The position numbers and the translations under genes were made by a program. The notes below the pieces were generated by a model that saw only the letters and a program-made list of their open reading frames with translations, ran no database searches and was not told the DNA's origin. Shown in pieces: positions 1 through 10,131 of a stretch of 64,000 bases of DNA; position 1 is the first letter of the stretch, and every line of letters starts with the position of its first letter. Source of the stretch: Smallanthus sonchifolius (Eukaryota; Streptophyta; Magnoliopsida; Asterales; Asteraceae); contig CM042030.1 of the NCBI GenBank assembly GCA_023525975.1, forward strand, positions 21,818,350 through 21,882,349, written 5' to 3'.

Positions 1-311
1 TGCTACAGTTTGTCTTTTAGTTGTCTTCCAATTGTAATGTAACTTGTAACTGTCAAAGATCAACGGCTTGTATTTGATCTGATCCTTAGAATCAAGGGTA
101 TGTCTTGATTCTAAGTTCCTTTATATGTATTGTATCTTTTCATTGTACAAGTGTGCTTCCTTAGAGTTTTCTCTGTAACTTGTAAACATTGAAGATTAAT
201 ACACTTTGCATTTATCAGTATTATCAATGTTTCTTGTTTACATTGCATAGTTGAGATTGTTTCCGCCAATCTCAACGAAACAGAACCATATTGTAAAACA
301 CCGATCCTACA
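1..311 (+). mobile_element. C1: 3' part of the 5' LTR of a copia-type element (relative of C)
   Basis: This is the right-hand part of an LTR cut by the window edge. It ends in GATCCTACA, as both LTRs of element C do, and a primer-binding site follows 2 bases later. It aligns by eye with the C LTR across the 12-bp dyad and the CAGAACCAT..TTGTA..GATCCTACA end. It differs at many bases, so C1 is an older or sister copy. TTTATATGTA at about 120-130 is a TATA-like site just downstream of the dyad. Confidence 0.85.
85..115 (+). promoter_or_regulatory. Perfect 12-bp dyad upstream of the TATA-like site in the C1 LTR
   Basis: Arms CTTAGAATCAAG (85-96) and CTTGATTCTAAG (104-115) flank a 7-base spacer. 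The same dyad occurs in both C LTRs (37009-37039 and 45575-45605), although the surrounding sequence has diverged. Its position just upstream of the putative TATA box suggests a promoter element or a transcript hairpin. That role is inferred. Confidence 0.7.
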
Positions 312-313
312 AG

Positions 314-325
314 TGGTATCAGAGC
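314..325 (+). other. Primer-binding site (initiator tRNA-Met type) of C1
   Basis: TGGTATCAGAGC lies 2 bases after the LTR end. It matches the standard plant initiator tRNA-Met primer-binding site and marks the start of the C1 internal region. Confidence 0.93.
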
Positions 326-412
326 TTTGGCTCTCAGATTAAACAAACTAACACTTGTTTAATCACTATCTGGTTTTGTTATCTCTTTGCTGCTAAACCA
401 TCTATCCAAAAT

Positions 413-2530
413 ATGGCATAGAATACTGGATTTGATGATATTGGAAGCCTTCACAGACCACCAAGACTGGTGTCTGGAGAAGATTATGACATGTGGAAGA
501 ATAGAATGGAAAGTTTCTTGTACTACCAAGAATATGAAATGTGGAGATCCATAATTGATGGTCCGTATGTGCCTATGGTGGCTTCTGCTGACTCTGGAGG
601 TCCATCTATTCCTAAAGAAGCCTCCAAATATTTTGAAGAACACATCAAGAAGATGGAGGTAGATTTTAAAGCCCTGGGAGCTATACAGATGTGCTTGCCA
701 AATGAAGTTTTTCATTACTTCAGAGAATAGAAAACTGCCAAAGAGCTATGGGAAGCTCTTGAAAAGATGTTTGTTGGTTCTGAAGAAGTGAAAGAAAATA
801 GAAGAGACATTCTAAAGCAACAGTATGAAAACTTTGTCTACAAGGATGGTGAATCTCTTACCACTCTATACAACAGGTACACCTATCTTGTGGGAGAGCT
901 ACAGTGCTCTAAAGTCAAGCTGGAGAATGAAGACATTCTCAAAAAGTTTATTAGATCTCTTCCAAGTTGCTGGACACTCTTCACAGTGTCAATCAGAAGA
1001 ACTGAAAACCTTAAGACTCTCCAAATGACTGAGCTGTTTGGTATGCTGAAGACATATGAGTTGGAAATGATTCAAGCCAGAGAAAGAAGCTCAGGTCATT
1101 CATCCTCATCATCCACCACTTCCTCTGCACTACACTCTGACCACTTAGTTCCAAGTTCAAGCAACTACTATCCTCCCATTGTTACCCATCCGCAAACTCC
1201 AAACTCCCAAACTAGCAACTCACCTTTTTTCCTTGAAGCCCCACCTCAAAATAACTCTGTTGGGTTTGTCTCTGAAAACCCAAGCAATATGTCATTTATC
1301 AAAGAAGATCCAGAGTATTTTCATCCAGATGACCTAGAAGAAATGGACATACAACACTCTTATGCTATGCTATATCTTAGAGCTAAAAGGTTCTACTCTA
1401 GAACTGGAAGACCTATTCCAAGCAACAACTCTAACACTAGGGTTGGGTTGGACAAGAGCAAGCTAAGATGTTACAACTGTAATCAACTTGGCCATTTTGC
1501 CAGAGAATGTAAAGCACCAAAGGCAAACCCAGTTGCTGCACAGCCAAGACAGACACATCAAAGTCAAGCAGGTCAAAACACTCCTCCTACTTAAACTGCA
1601 GCTTGTGGAACTCAATAAGTGGGAACAACTGATTTTGACTGGTGTTTTCAATATGAAGAACCAACAGGTAACAACCAAGCTCTCATGGCACACACCAAGG
1701 AGATACCACCTCAGGTATATGAACATCTATGTTCTCAAGCTTGCATTGATAAGGTTCTAGGATATAGAAAGCATAACCAAAATCTTATAGATCAAAATGA
1801 AGAGTTTCATCAAATGAAATCTGAATTCAAAAAGGTTGAAAACAGTTACAAAGAAAATATTAAATGTCTAAAGAAAGAAATTTCATCATTAAAACATGAA
1901 CAAACAAATCTTGAAACTCAGATTGATGATCTATTGGTTAAGCTAAAAGCTACAAGAGCTGAGCTGGCAGAACAAAAGGTTCATGTTGACAAATATGAAT
2001 TTGCATCCAAAAAGCTGCAAAGACTTTTGGATGCTCAAATTCATGAGAAGGTGACTGCTGGTCTTGGGTATCAAGCTGAGAAGACTTACAAATTTGTACC
2101 ACCACCTGCTGACTATGTAGCCATCCATGAACCTAACTTCAACCTCTCAAACCTTGACTATGCAAACCGAAACCTTGATCCTTCCAAGGAAGAAACAGTT
2201 GTGCAAGAATGCATTACCTTAACTGAATCTGAGTCCACTTGCTCAGAATCCACTGACACCTGTGAAGCCCCATTACTCCATACCAATGAAGTAATTCTAA
2301 AAACCACCATATCTGGTAGAGTAATTCAAACAAATGGTCCAAGTCCCTTTATTCCTTCCATACCAGTAACTCAACTCACCAAGCAAATCAAAATCAGTTA
2401 TCCTCATGAAGGAAGAAAGCTGATTATTGAAAGGGGACAATCCTCAACCTTCACAAACCACCAAGCCAGCCAACCAAGAAAGATGTTTGCCATCTGTCAT
2501 GCACTTGGAGAGAGAACTCCATATGTTTAG
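413..2530 (+). pseudogene. C1 gag (copia type, UBN2-like) with several stop codons, 3' truncated
   Basis: This is the nucleocapsid precursor of a copia-type element. It holds, in order, a DUF4219-like start (SGEDYDMWKNRMESF), the UBN2-type gag core, a Ser/Thr-rich linker, one intact CCHC zinc knuckle (CYNCNQLGHFAREC, about 1470-1510) and a long predicted coiled coil (about 1800-2060). In-frame stops occur at 419 (TAG, third codon after the ATG at 413), 728 (TAG), 1592 (TAA), about 1616 (TAA) and 2528 (TAG). Several correspond to Gln codons in the C copy. Homology to C ends near 2540, so the rest of the element is missing. The 413 start is the only ATG in frame close to the gag core and is shared with C. 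Confidence 0.87.
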
Positions 2531-2540
2531 AAAACATTGG

Positions 2541-3579
2541 CGTGTGATGTATCCATTAAGAGTAATCCCATGTGTTGGTTACGAAGGAAGTGACCTATTT
2601 GTCTTTTGAGCGCGTCGATTATGGCAGCATGTGTTTTGAATGTTTCGACAACCTCCGAATGGCCTTGTTATTGTCTTTAGACGAGTCCGCTTTCACTCTC
2701 GCCTTCGTCTTGGCCTTCTTCCCATTGGACGAGGCGGTTTTGTAACCTCATCTTCAACATCAATTGTGTGAGCGTAATCCCGACAGAGGAGTATCATCTT
2801 GTTGAGGTCGAGTATGGTTGTGTGAGCGTCTAAGGCAGATGTTCTGTAGTCACCTGATGATGATGTCTTCGTCCTCTTCGGCTAGATGCCGCCGACTGGC
2901 TCATGCCACTTCGGATGTCATTGACAATCTTTCAAACGTGTTCAAGGTTGAACGCTCCTTCAATCAATTGGTACTATTTTCGAGCCATTTCTATTATTTG
3001 GTCATTAGAACAACCACTTCGCTATTGTGCTTTGATATGGTCGTATACAACCCAAAATCTAGTTACTAGTTCTTTAATCATGTGAAAGTGTAATCTTAAG
3101 TTATCGACGAATCGTTGAGCCCTAGAATAATTTTCACGCACAAAATATTGATGGGCGCGTCTCTAGAAATCAGTTTGCTTATGGTTGTTCTCGGTATCAT
3201 AATCGATACATATATGTACCCAAGCCTTAGCTAGTATTTTCTTGTCAGCTTTGATCCACTTTTGAATCTTGACCTTAGTCCAGGAGGTCACAACTGCTTG
3301 TCCCCTTTTCTTTTTTGTAGTACTCTTGAGTTATAAGGATGGGTTATATGTGAATGCAGATTGAGAGTCTAGTGGAAATGGTGTAAAATCGATACTTTGA
3401 AACTAAAAAAACCTGATTTTTGAAACTGTTGAAACCCGGTGTTTTGAAAGGATGGAACCCCAGGATTTCGAAAGGGTTGAAACCTGGGATTTTGATACGC
3501 CGAAGTTTGGGTTTAGATTCGGGGTTTCTCCCTGTGAGTCATCGTTTAACAATTGCGTAAGCAGGGTATTTCCGTCCAT
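2541..3579 (-). pseudogene. Decayed Myb/SANT-like, NAM-associated protein (PIF/Harbinger ORF1 type)
   Basis: Reading minus from an ATG at 3579 gives MDGNTLLTQLLNDD. A Ser/Lys-rich repeat segment, a KKKRGQAVV basic patch and a trihelix/Myb-like part containing KILAKAWVHI follow. Further on come RAQRFVDNLR, AFNLEHVWKIV-like and RPMGRRPRRRRE segments. This order matches plant proteins often labelled 'glutathione S-transferase T3-like' or NAM-associated, which are related to the DNA-binding ORF1 of Pong/PIF-Harbinger transposons. At least four in-frame stops and probable frameshifts make it a pseudogene. No transposase or terminal inverted repeats were found. The left edge is the abrupt end of C1 near 2540. 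It could be a decayed host Myb-like gene instead. The family assignment is from recalled motifs only. Confidence 0.6.
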
Positions 3580-4730
3580 GGCCTTGACAAAAAAATAGTT
3601 TACATAAATACTAAAAAGTTTTATATTATGACATATATTATAGTAACTAATAAATCGTTTGAAATAATTAAACCGTAATAATTTAATATTTGTTACGTTA
3701 ATTAATTTTGTTTTTTTGCCAATTATACAATAATAATAAGTTTTCAAGAGTTCATAAAAATCTTATCGCATATATAAATTAATGATAGCTTAAAAAAGCA
3801 TTAACAGTTTATTTAAAACATATAATTACTCATTCATAAAAGTAATACGATGAAAAATTTATTGAAGAATGTATATAATAATAAATTATTAACTAGATAT
3901 TCATAATAGTAATACATTAAGCTAAACTAGAAAATATGACCCCGCGTGTTGCGGAGGGGCTGTACGGTGACATTAACGTGTTTAAGTACATAATTAAAAC
4001 CCATGCTATGCGACGGGGTTTGCGAACCTCGTTACGCGTGCCGTGACGAAGACAATAACATGCTAAGTACATAAAAGAAACGTAAGAAGTTGTCACGACT
4101 CGGTTTTTGAGATCGAAAAATAGATAAATTGCGGCGCGAATAGAAGTTAACATTGAAACGACAAATTAATTAAAGAAGAATATAAAGAAAAGGTAAAAGA
4201 AAAAAAGAAACGAAATTTGAGGGTAAACTTGAGAGTTTAGAAATTTGAGAAATTTGAAGGGTAGTATATGAAATGGAGAAAGCTGAAGGGTTATTATTAT
4301 ACCAGATGTAATATTAACGTGATTAAGCACAAAAAGAAACGTATAAAAGTAACGTTGCGACGTAAACATGACTTAACATTGAAACGGTAAACTGGTTAAA
4401 ACATTTAGTAACAAAGACAATTATACAACGGTATCAATGTCGATCTCATTCTTCTAGGTACCGGCATATTACCGCTAGTTGATATAATCAACGATACCTA
4501 AAAAATATATTTAACGATTTAAAAAAAAAGTTAACCAAAGAAAGTTACTGAAGAAAATATATTTTAGTAAAAAAAATTATGGGATTAAAAGTATATATTA
4601 TATATAATATAGGGGTTAAATAAAAATTTTAGAAAGTTAAGGATTTAAATAGTAATTACAGCAAAGTTATAGATTGAAATGAGTCGGTGACACCACCGAT
4701 GTTGCAAAATGAGAGAATAGGTAATTTTCA
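3580..4730. other. AT-rich non-coding stretch with a GC-rich degenerate motif
   Basis: No credible coding region. A GC-rich island (ACCCCGCGTGTTGCGGAGG, about 3939-3957, then CGACGGGG and GCGAACCTCGTTACGCG to about 4040) sits in AT-rich DNA. Two diverged copies of a segment share ACGTG.TTAAG.ACA, AAGAAACGTA and AACATTGAAACG (about 3975-4170 and 4315-4390). GC-rich CCCGCG..CGGGG motifs in AT-rich DNA are common in degenerate DNA transposons, but I see no terminal repeats and do not classify it. Confidence 0.4.
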
Positions 4731-6472
4731 TACAATCATACGAGTAATAGTTTACAGGAATCATCCCATGTGATATGTAAAAGGGTTAAAATGATGGGAT
4801 GGTGGATGGATTTTAAAAAATTGATTATATATATAATCAAATATTGTATTCCAACTTGGCGGGATCGCTGCTATTGGTTGAATATGCAGACATGGTCCAC
4901 GGATGGCACCGAGGATTGGTTGTCAAGCTTTGTCAAATACCCAAAAGCCATAAGTCAAAAGTTTGTAGGGCACAAGTTGAAATTTTAAAGAATTGACCAA
5001 ATGCATTGAATTATAAGCCACATGATCACATCTTTTAAATAATATCAACTATAAATTGGGGAAGTAAATTCGTAACTTACTAGTCAAATCAGTTTTTACG
5101 TGAATTAAAAAGTAACACTATTTGTTATCATTGTACTACCAAGTCTAAATTAATGATAAAAAATCGCTTGAAAGAAATGCATATTAGCTTAGTATTAAGT
5201 ACCTTCAAGTAGATTGAATTAGAACAAAACCAATGACCTGATCAAAGCCAATGAAACAAGTGAAAAAGTAGTTAAGCTTAATCATCATGAAACATAAGAA
5301 GGATTATTTATATTAATTCACAATAATATAAATAATTACAGTTTCAACCCTTATATTATTAGTTAGTTAAAGTTAATATTTCTTAAATAATAACAAATAA
5401 TATATTAATTATTCTCCGAATAATTAATGTCACTAATAATCTTTCGCGTGTAATGTGTCTAACACATTAATAACAAATGTCATTTCCCGCTGTGTGTCTC
5501 TTTAGGATCAACTTCTTTAGCAGTATTATATTATGTTGACACTTGGCCATACTAGATCCAACAATCTCCTACTTGCACGAGCTTCAAACACATATACCAA
5601 TGCAGACACCACACTGCCTCCAATGAAGCTGGATACTTTTATAAGTCATCCATCATTATCAACCAGTTAAGGTACTCTTACTGTTGTAATGATCTACAAC
5701 TCTTTGTCAACCTTATCCTTTCTGTTATTCAGACATTCCATTGAGCGTGAGGCATGGATCGAATCATTCTCACTTATGTTTAACTATTCTATTTCTCGAT
5801 CGAGATTTAAAGTGGTCTATCCAAACTCTCAGCTTGAGCACGGCCATGCATTTTATACCATTTTGAACCAACGAGGGGCCATAGATGTCTTCTACCTATA
5901 GTAGTAAGGGTACATATCCTTTCTTGACTACATACAACTCTCACTATACATCTAGTCACTTCTGACTATGGTCCATATGACCATCTAGTTAGGAATAGTG
6001 TTAAACAATATCAGTGAATAACATTTTGTATAATCAAGCTTCAAGTATGCATCTCAGGTCTGAGGATACAAAAGAAAACGATGTTTCAAAACCTACTCAT
6101 GACGATGATCCATGACCTAGCTAAAACTAAGCTGAAAACCTTTGGAACTTAATTAACCGAATTTTACCGAAACCTGACCATAACCGACGGTTAACCGAGT
6201 TAAGGTTAACTGACCATCAGTTAACGGTTATGGAAAAGATTTTTCAGTAACCGACCTATCGGTTTCAGTGGCAATGGAGGGGTAAAACCGATCCATAAAC
6301 AATTTTGCACACCCTAGTGGTGTGATGTGGCGTGAGTAAGATAAGTGTGGGGTGTGTATGTATGGAGTACATGATTATGATATCTACAGTGGGTGGGATT
6401 ATTCTCACATCCTGGGTTTAGACCCTACCCGGGCGCGTGACCACCTGTTGGTATCTATTTCTTATTTCCGTA
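4731..6472. other. Unclassified non-coding region
   Basis: Only short chance ORFs are present (for example about 70 codons at 5689-5901) with no recognisable domain. CAATCTCCTACTTGCACGAG at about 5563 resembles wording found in some copia LTRs, but no primer-binding site or LTR boundary is visible. An AACCG-rich block lies at 6150-6290 and is described separately. Confidence 0.35.
6150..6290. repeat. AACCG/GTTAAC-rich block with an imperfect inverted repeat
   Basis: ACCG-containing units alternate with GTTAAC palindromes. CCATAACCG (6178-6186) is mirrored by CGGTTATGG (6225-6233). Such (ACCGAA)-like blocks occur in degenerate plant DNA transposons. No boundaries or target duplications were seen. 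Confidence 0.4.
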
Positions 6473-7576
6473 AGGCCCCAAACTGGGCACCCTACAGTTG
6501 GTCTCATCACTAGGTATTCTCCTGAAAACACTCAACTTTTAATAAAAAACATACAGCGGAAGTCCTACTCATAGTAGTAATTATCTCTTTCAAAAAGGTT
6601 ATTACTTTCGCTTTACCTTACGAATGCATATGCCTCAACCCGAGTAGCACCGCTCGCAAGCCAAGACACCTCGTCATGCAAACTCACCTGCAAAACAATC
6701 TAACGTACGTACAAAGTCATCAACGCTGAGTGAGTTCTAACAGTTTGTTTTAAATAGAAACGTTCACATCACCGATAATAATTAATTCAACTCAGGATAT
6801 TACTGTCCTTTATTAAATAGGTTGTCGTTTATTGACATATTGATAACCCTCGTTATCTCCCCACTCCCATAAGGGTTCACCAACCCTAGACTCAACCCCT
6901 ACTCATGGCCCCGTAAGTTCCCCGACACGAACCGAACTTACCGTTTTACTAACCTGTAGTTTACCATACTTATCAACACGGAATTTGGTTAAAACAACCA
7001 ACTCCTAAATATAGACCCGACTGGCCCAAACAATGACACCCACAGAAAGGTTCCTACACTTTAGTCATAAACACGACCTCGTTCCCACACTACAGTCAAC
7101 CCAATGCTTAACCTCAAAGCAATAACATCACAACACAAATAATTATCAATAACACTTGTATGCAGTTAAATTAAACATAAATGAACATAAACAATACCTC
7201 ATCACAAGCACCCTCGTCAGGGCGTTCATCATACTTCGATCTTATCACTGTCCCCCTGGACATTGTCACTCTTGGTGACTTTCTGAAGGACCTCGTCCTC
7301 TACAATCCCGTTTGTCATGCCATAAGGACAACGATGCCAACACAGCTGTTTGCCGTGCCACAAGGACAACGATGCAAACACATAACAACATACTAGCATT
7401 GTCATGACTCGTTAACTAAGCATGCACCTCACACATATTCTCAGTATAACACATCCTACATATTCTTATAAACGTCTAACTCATTCCCCGACTCACCCCA
7501 AGTAACTCATAGCACGATACACATCAATCAGTCTTTTACCCCTAGCTCACATAACCTAAGGACACCACATAGACCC
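6473..7576 (-). mobile_element. Gypsy LTR fragment of the J family
   Basis: Starts GTAAGGCCCCAAACTGGGCA and follows the first ~1.5 kb of the J LTR (from 60920). Shared landmarks include GGCACCCTACAGTTGG, ACAGCGGAAGTC, GCAAAACAATCTAACGTAC, AGTTCTAA.AG, CCTCGTCAGGG and GGACACCACATAGACCC. It carries a local duplication of AAGGACAACGATGC about 38 bp apart (around 7327 and 7365). It stops at 7576, where E gag begins. Orientation is taken from J, which ends in a reversed polypurine tract. Confidence 0.7.
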
Positions 7577-8085
7577 TTAGTTTAAGTATTACTTGCTCTG
7601 CACTCATCCATCTCATCAAGAGCATCTTTGTCAATTTGTTTGAAATCTTCTTCAATCATATCAGGATTAGTAATCTTCCCGCCAACATAATTCTCATAAG
7701 ATGTAAGAAATGAAGCAATCATGGCCATATGATCTTCAGCAGCCTTAGGAAAACTCTTGGAGAACAGGATTGAGATTCATTTTTGGAAATCCTTGAACAT
7801 CCAGAACCAGAAGCTACAAAACACGAAGAACCCCCACATGAACTTTCCGTTGAAGGAGATTGACACTCATGTGTTTCACCTGAGAACAATGTAACTCCTA
7901 TTTTTGGTGTAGATGCTGGTTTTCCAAAGTACAAACTAGGATCTTGAGTCTGATAAACTGTTTCTTTCTTCTGCTTATTCAGGTTAAATGATTGTATTTT
8001 ACCCATTAGATCTTCCACACCCATATTCTCAAAACCAGTCTATTCCTTGATGACAATAGAGTACATTTCAAAGTGTGATAGTAAT
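7577..8085 (-). pseudogene. Element E copia gag, C-terminal part (separated from its N-terminus by Athila D)
   Basis: Minus-strand reading from the Athila border gives an HFEMYSI segment, a linker (MGKIQSFNLNKQKK, Ser-rich) and then the C-terminal copia-gag module with AAEDHMAMIASFL, YENYVGGKITNPD and DEMDE. A frameshift separates the linker from that module, near 7740. The N-terminal half of the same gag lies at 48741-49252, on the far side of the 40-kb D insertion. The protein would be the capsid/nucleocapsid precursor of a copia element. Zinc knuckle and pol are missing because the fragment is truncated at 7577. Confidence 0.75.
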
Positions 8086-8271
8086 TGATGTGTTAGAATT
8101 TACACATCTTTTTGGCATAAAATTTTGCTCATTTTACGATCAATTCTTGATTATTTTCCACGTTTAGACACTTATTTGCTTCATTTCCAGTTTTGTAGGT
8201 TTTTGTGAAGCTAAGTGAACAAACAAGAGAATTCCAGGGATTAACTTGAAGTTTTTAGGGTTTTTGAGTTA

Positions 8272-8561
8272 GAGGCACGGTTGTGCCCCCTACTTGGCAC
8301 GACTGTGCCAAGCTAGAAAACCCTAGGCATGGTCATGCCCCGCAAAATGACTGAGCACAACCATGCTCAAACTCCCCATGACGACTTGTAATCCCGTGAG
8401 TCTGATCCATGACCTCAAAGCCGTATTTCCTCGATTCATGGGAGCCAATAGAACCTCCGGATCGGTTAACCGTCTGTCCCACGACCGCGCTACACTTTTG
8501 GCACGGTCGCGTCTAAGCAACAGGCACAGTCATGCCTCACTCTTAGGCGCGGTCGTGCCTC
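8272..8561 (+). repeat. Inverted-repeat array in the Athila D U3
   Basis: About eight short dyads of the form GGCACG-GT-CGTGCC occur in both orientations. Variants keep pairing: GGCATG..CATGCC at 8326-8339 and GAGCA..TGCTC near 8352. The array stops about 10 bp before the TATA box. A similar array is in the solo LTR (54684-54975), and two more lie inside D (15437-16165). Confidence 0.85.
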
Positions 8562-8569
8562 CTCAAGTC

Positions 8570-8577
8570 TATAAATA
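8570..8577 (+). promoter_or_regulatory. TATA box of the Athila D 5' LTR
   Basis: TATAAATA lies immediately downstream of the inverted-repeat array, at the expected U3/R position. The start site would be about 25-30 bp downstream, near the CATTCAGACATTCAGC segment. Confidence 0.7.
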
Positions 8578-9865
8578 CAAAAGCCTTTTCTTCATTCAGA
8601 CATTCAGCACCCAGAGCAAAAACCCACTGTTTTGTGCTCGAATCAACTTTGTTCCAGCCACATTTCAACCTTCAAGGGAGAATTATAACATTAAGAAGAT
8701 CACTATACATCAATAACAACATCTAGGCTTGGTGGAGTGGTTTGATTCTTGTATTTCTATCATGTTTCTTGCCATTTTCCCCTGCTTATTTGTCATTCTT
8801 GAGCTCATTATGAGCTAAAAATCTTGTTCACTTTGGTTTAAATGAAGTTTAGAATCGTTTGACAACATTTATGGATTATTGGCAATTATTGTGTTAATGT
8901 CATGACATCGTATGTTTATTCGTCAATGAAATTATATGTTTGAGAATCTAAAGTTGTTTGTAAGACTTGTATTTGTGTATGCTATATTATGTTGGAAAAC
9001 TTATGGTGTATGCTTATATTCATGAATTGGTGTATGTTTGTATGCTAGTTTATAGCTTTTGACTAGGAATGGTGAATGAAGTCTTGCTTATGATTTATGA
9101 TTCTTGAATGTGTATCCTTATGCTTATGTTTGGAAAAATAAAGTGTTTGTTATGATGTTTCATGCTTAGTTATGTTTATCTAGGATTTTTTGACACATTT
9201 TCCTAATTTATGTAAACTTTGTATGAACATTGTATGTTGAAGAAGTGCATATTGTTGTCTAATTAAATCAACTTGAGGTGGGTAGTGTGTTTCTCATATT
9301 ATCTTTCTAACTAGTTGTTGGATTAGTGTACCTTGATCGAAAGCTAGTTCAATCTTTATAAACATTGACATGATTACAACACGTGAGCTTCATTGCATGA
9401 TTTTTGGTGGTTAGTTTGTATTATTCATTCTAGCTTTTTGAATAGTCATTTGATTAGATGTCTTTGACGAGAATTTAGTCAATCTATTTTTCGTGTGATT
9501 GCCATGTTTCCATGAGTGTATTGAATGTATTCTAGATGGATTCAACACCGAAGTGATCTTTCTTCCTTGATTGTTTGACTTGTGATTTTAGTTTATTTTT
9601 ATATATTTGCATGCTAGTTATTTAAACAAACTCTTCAAAATATCTTTTTACCATCACTTGATTAAATCTTAGTTCCAGTTCACTATTGCATTCCATCGTA
9701 TCCACGGATTGATATCCGGTTCTTACCTTTACTATATTGTCATTCGACGGGTACACTTGCCTGATGTGTGTGTGATTAGTCTTTGGTGAAAACCATTTTA
9801 AAACTCTAATTGTGTGAAAAATACTTATAAAAATATATATATATAGTTACAACTCATCAAGTTTT

Positions 9866-9883
9866 TAGCGCCGTTGCCAGGGA
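9866..9883 (+). other. Athila-type primer-binding site (tRNA-Asp-like, degenerate)
   Basis: TAGCGCCGTTGCCAGGGA begins 7 bases after the LTR end. It differs at two positions from the usual Athila primer-binding site TGGCGCCGTTGCCGGGGA, which pairs with the 3' end of a tRNA-Asp-type primer. Confidence 0.8.
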
Positions 9884-10131
9884 TACGGTTTTGCGAGGAT
9901 GATTGGAATTGATTTTTAGTCATTTAGTATATATTTGTGCATATCGTATCTTCTTATTTGTTGTTTGCATTTTTCGTGTATAGATAGTTTGCATTTTTAC
10001 TTGTTATTTTTAGTAGCATTCGTATATATATTTTAGTTAATCTTATTTCCATATTAATTTTATTTTTATTCTGTCTAACTTGTGTTTTCATTTTCCTAGA
10101 TTCGTCCATTTGAATCTAACTTGTCTTGCAG
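9884..10131 (+). other. D leader: T-rich non-coding segment ending in a splice-acceptor-like site
   Basis: A long T-rich tract ends in CTTGTCTTGCAG (10120-10131) directly before ATGGTGCATG. This resembles a plant polypyrimidine tract and 3' splice site. ORF2 of the same element starts the same way (TTGCTTGTGCAG then ATGGTC at 16255). No convincing donor was identified for the gag side. Confidence 0.5.

Larger units (their letters stand above)
8086..9859 (+). repeat. 5' LTR of Athila D
   Basis: Runs TGATGTGTTAGAATTTACAC to ..AGTTACAACTCATCA, 1774 bp. The solo copy at 54495-56273 is 1779 bp and nearly collinear. Contents in order: U3 with an inverted-repeat array (8272-8561), TATAAATA (8570-8577), then a T-rich R/U5 tail. 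Confidence 0.92.

Noticed and set aside
314..325. tRNA gene fragments at the TGGTATCAGAGC sites
   Set aside because: They are 12-13-bp primer-binding sites next to LTR ends. No cloverleaf surrounds them.
5689..5901. 70-codon plus-strand ORF
   Set aside because: No recognisable domain, no promoter context, and length is within chance for AT-rich DNA.
8081..8085. Target duplication for Athila D
   Set aside because: GTAAT on the left does not match CTCAG on the right. Insertion is inferred from the split E gag, not from a duplication.
8323..8716. ORFs on both strands over the Athila U3
   Set aside because: They are by-products of GC-rich dyads, overlap the TATA box, and have no domain.
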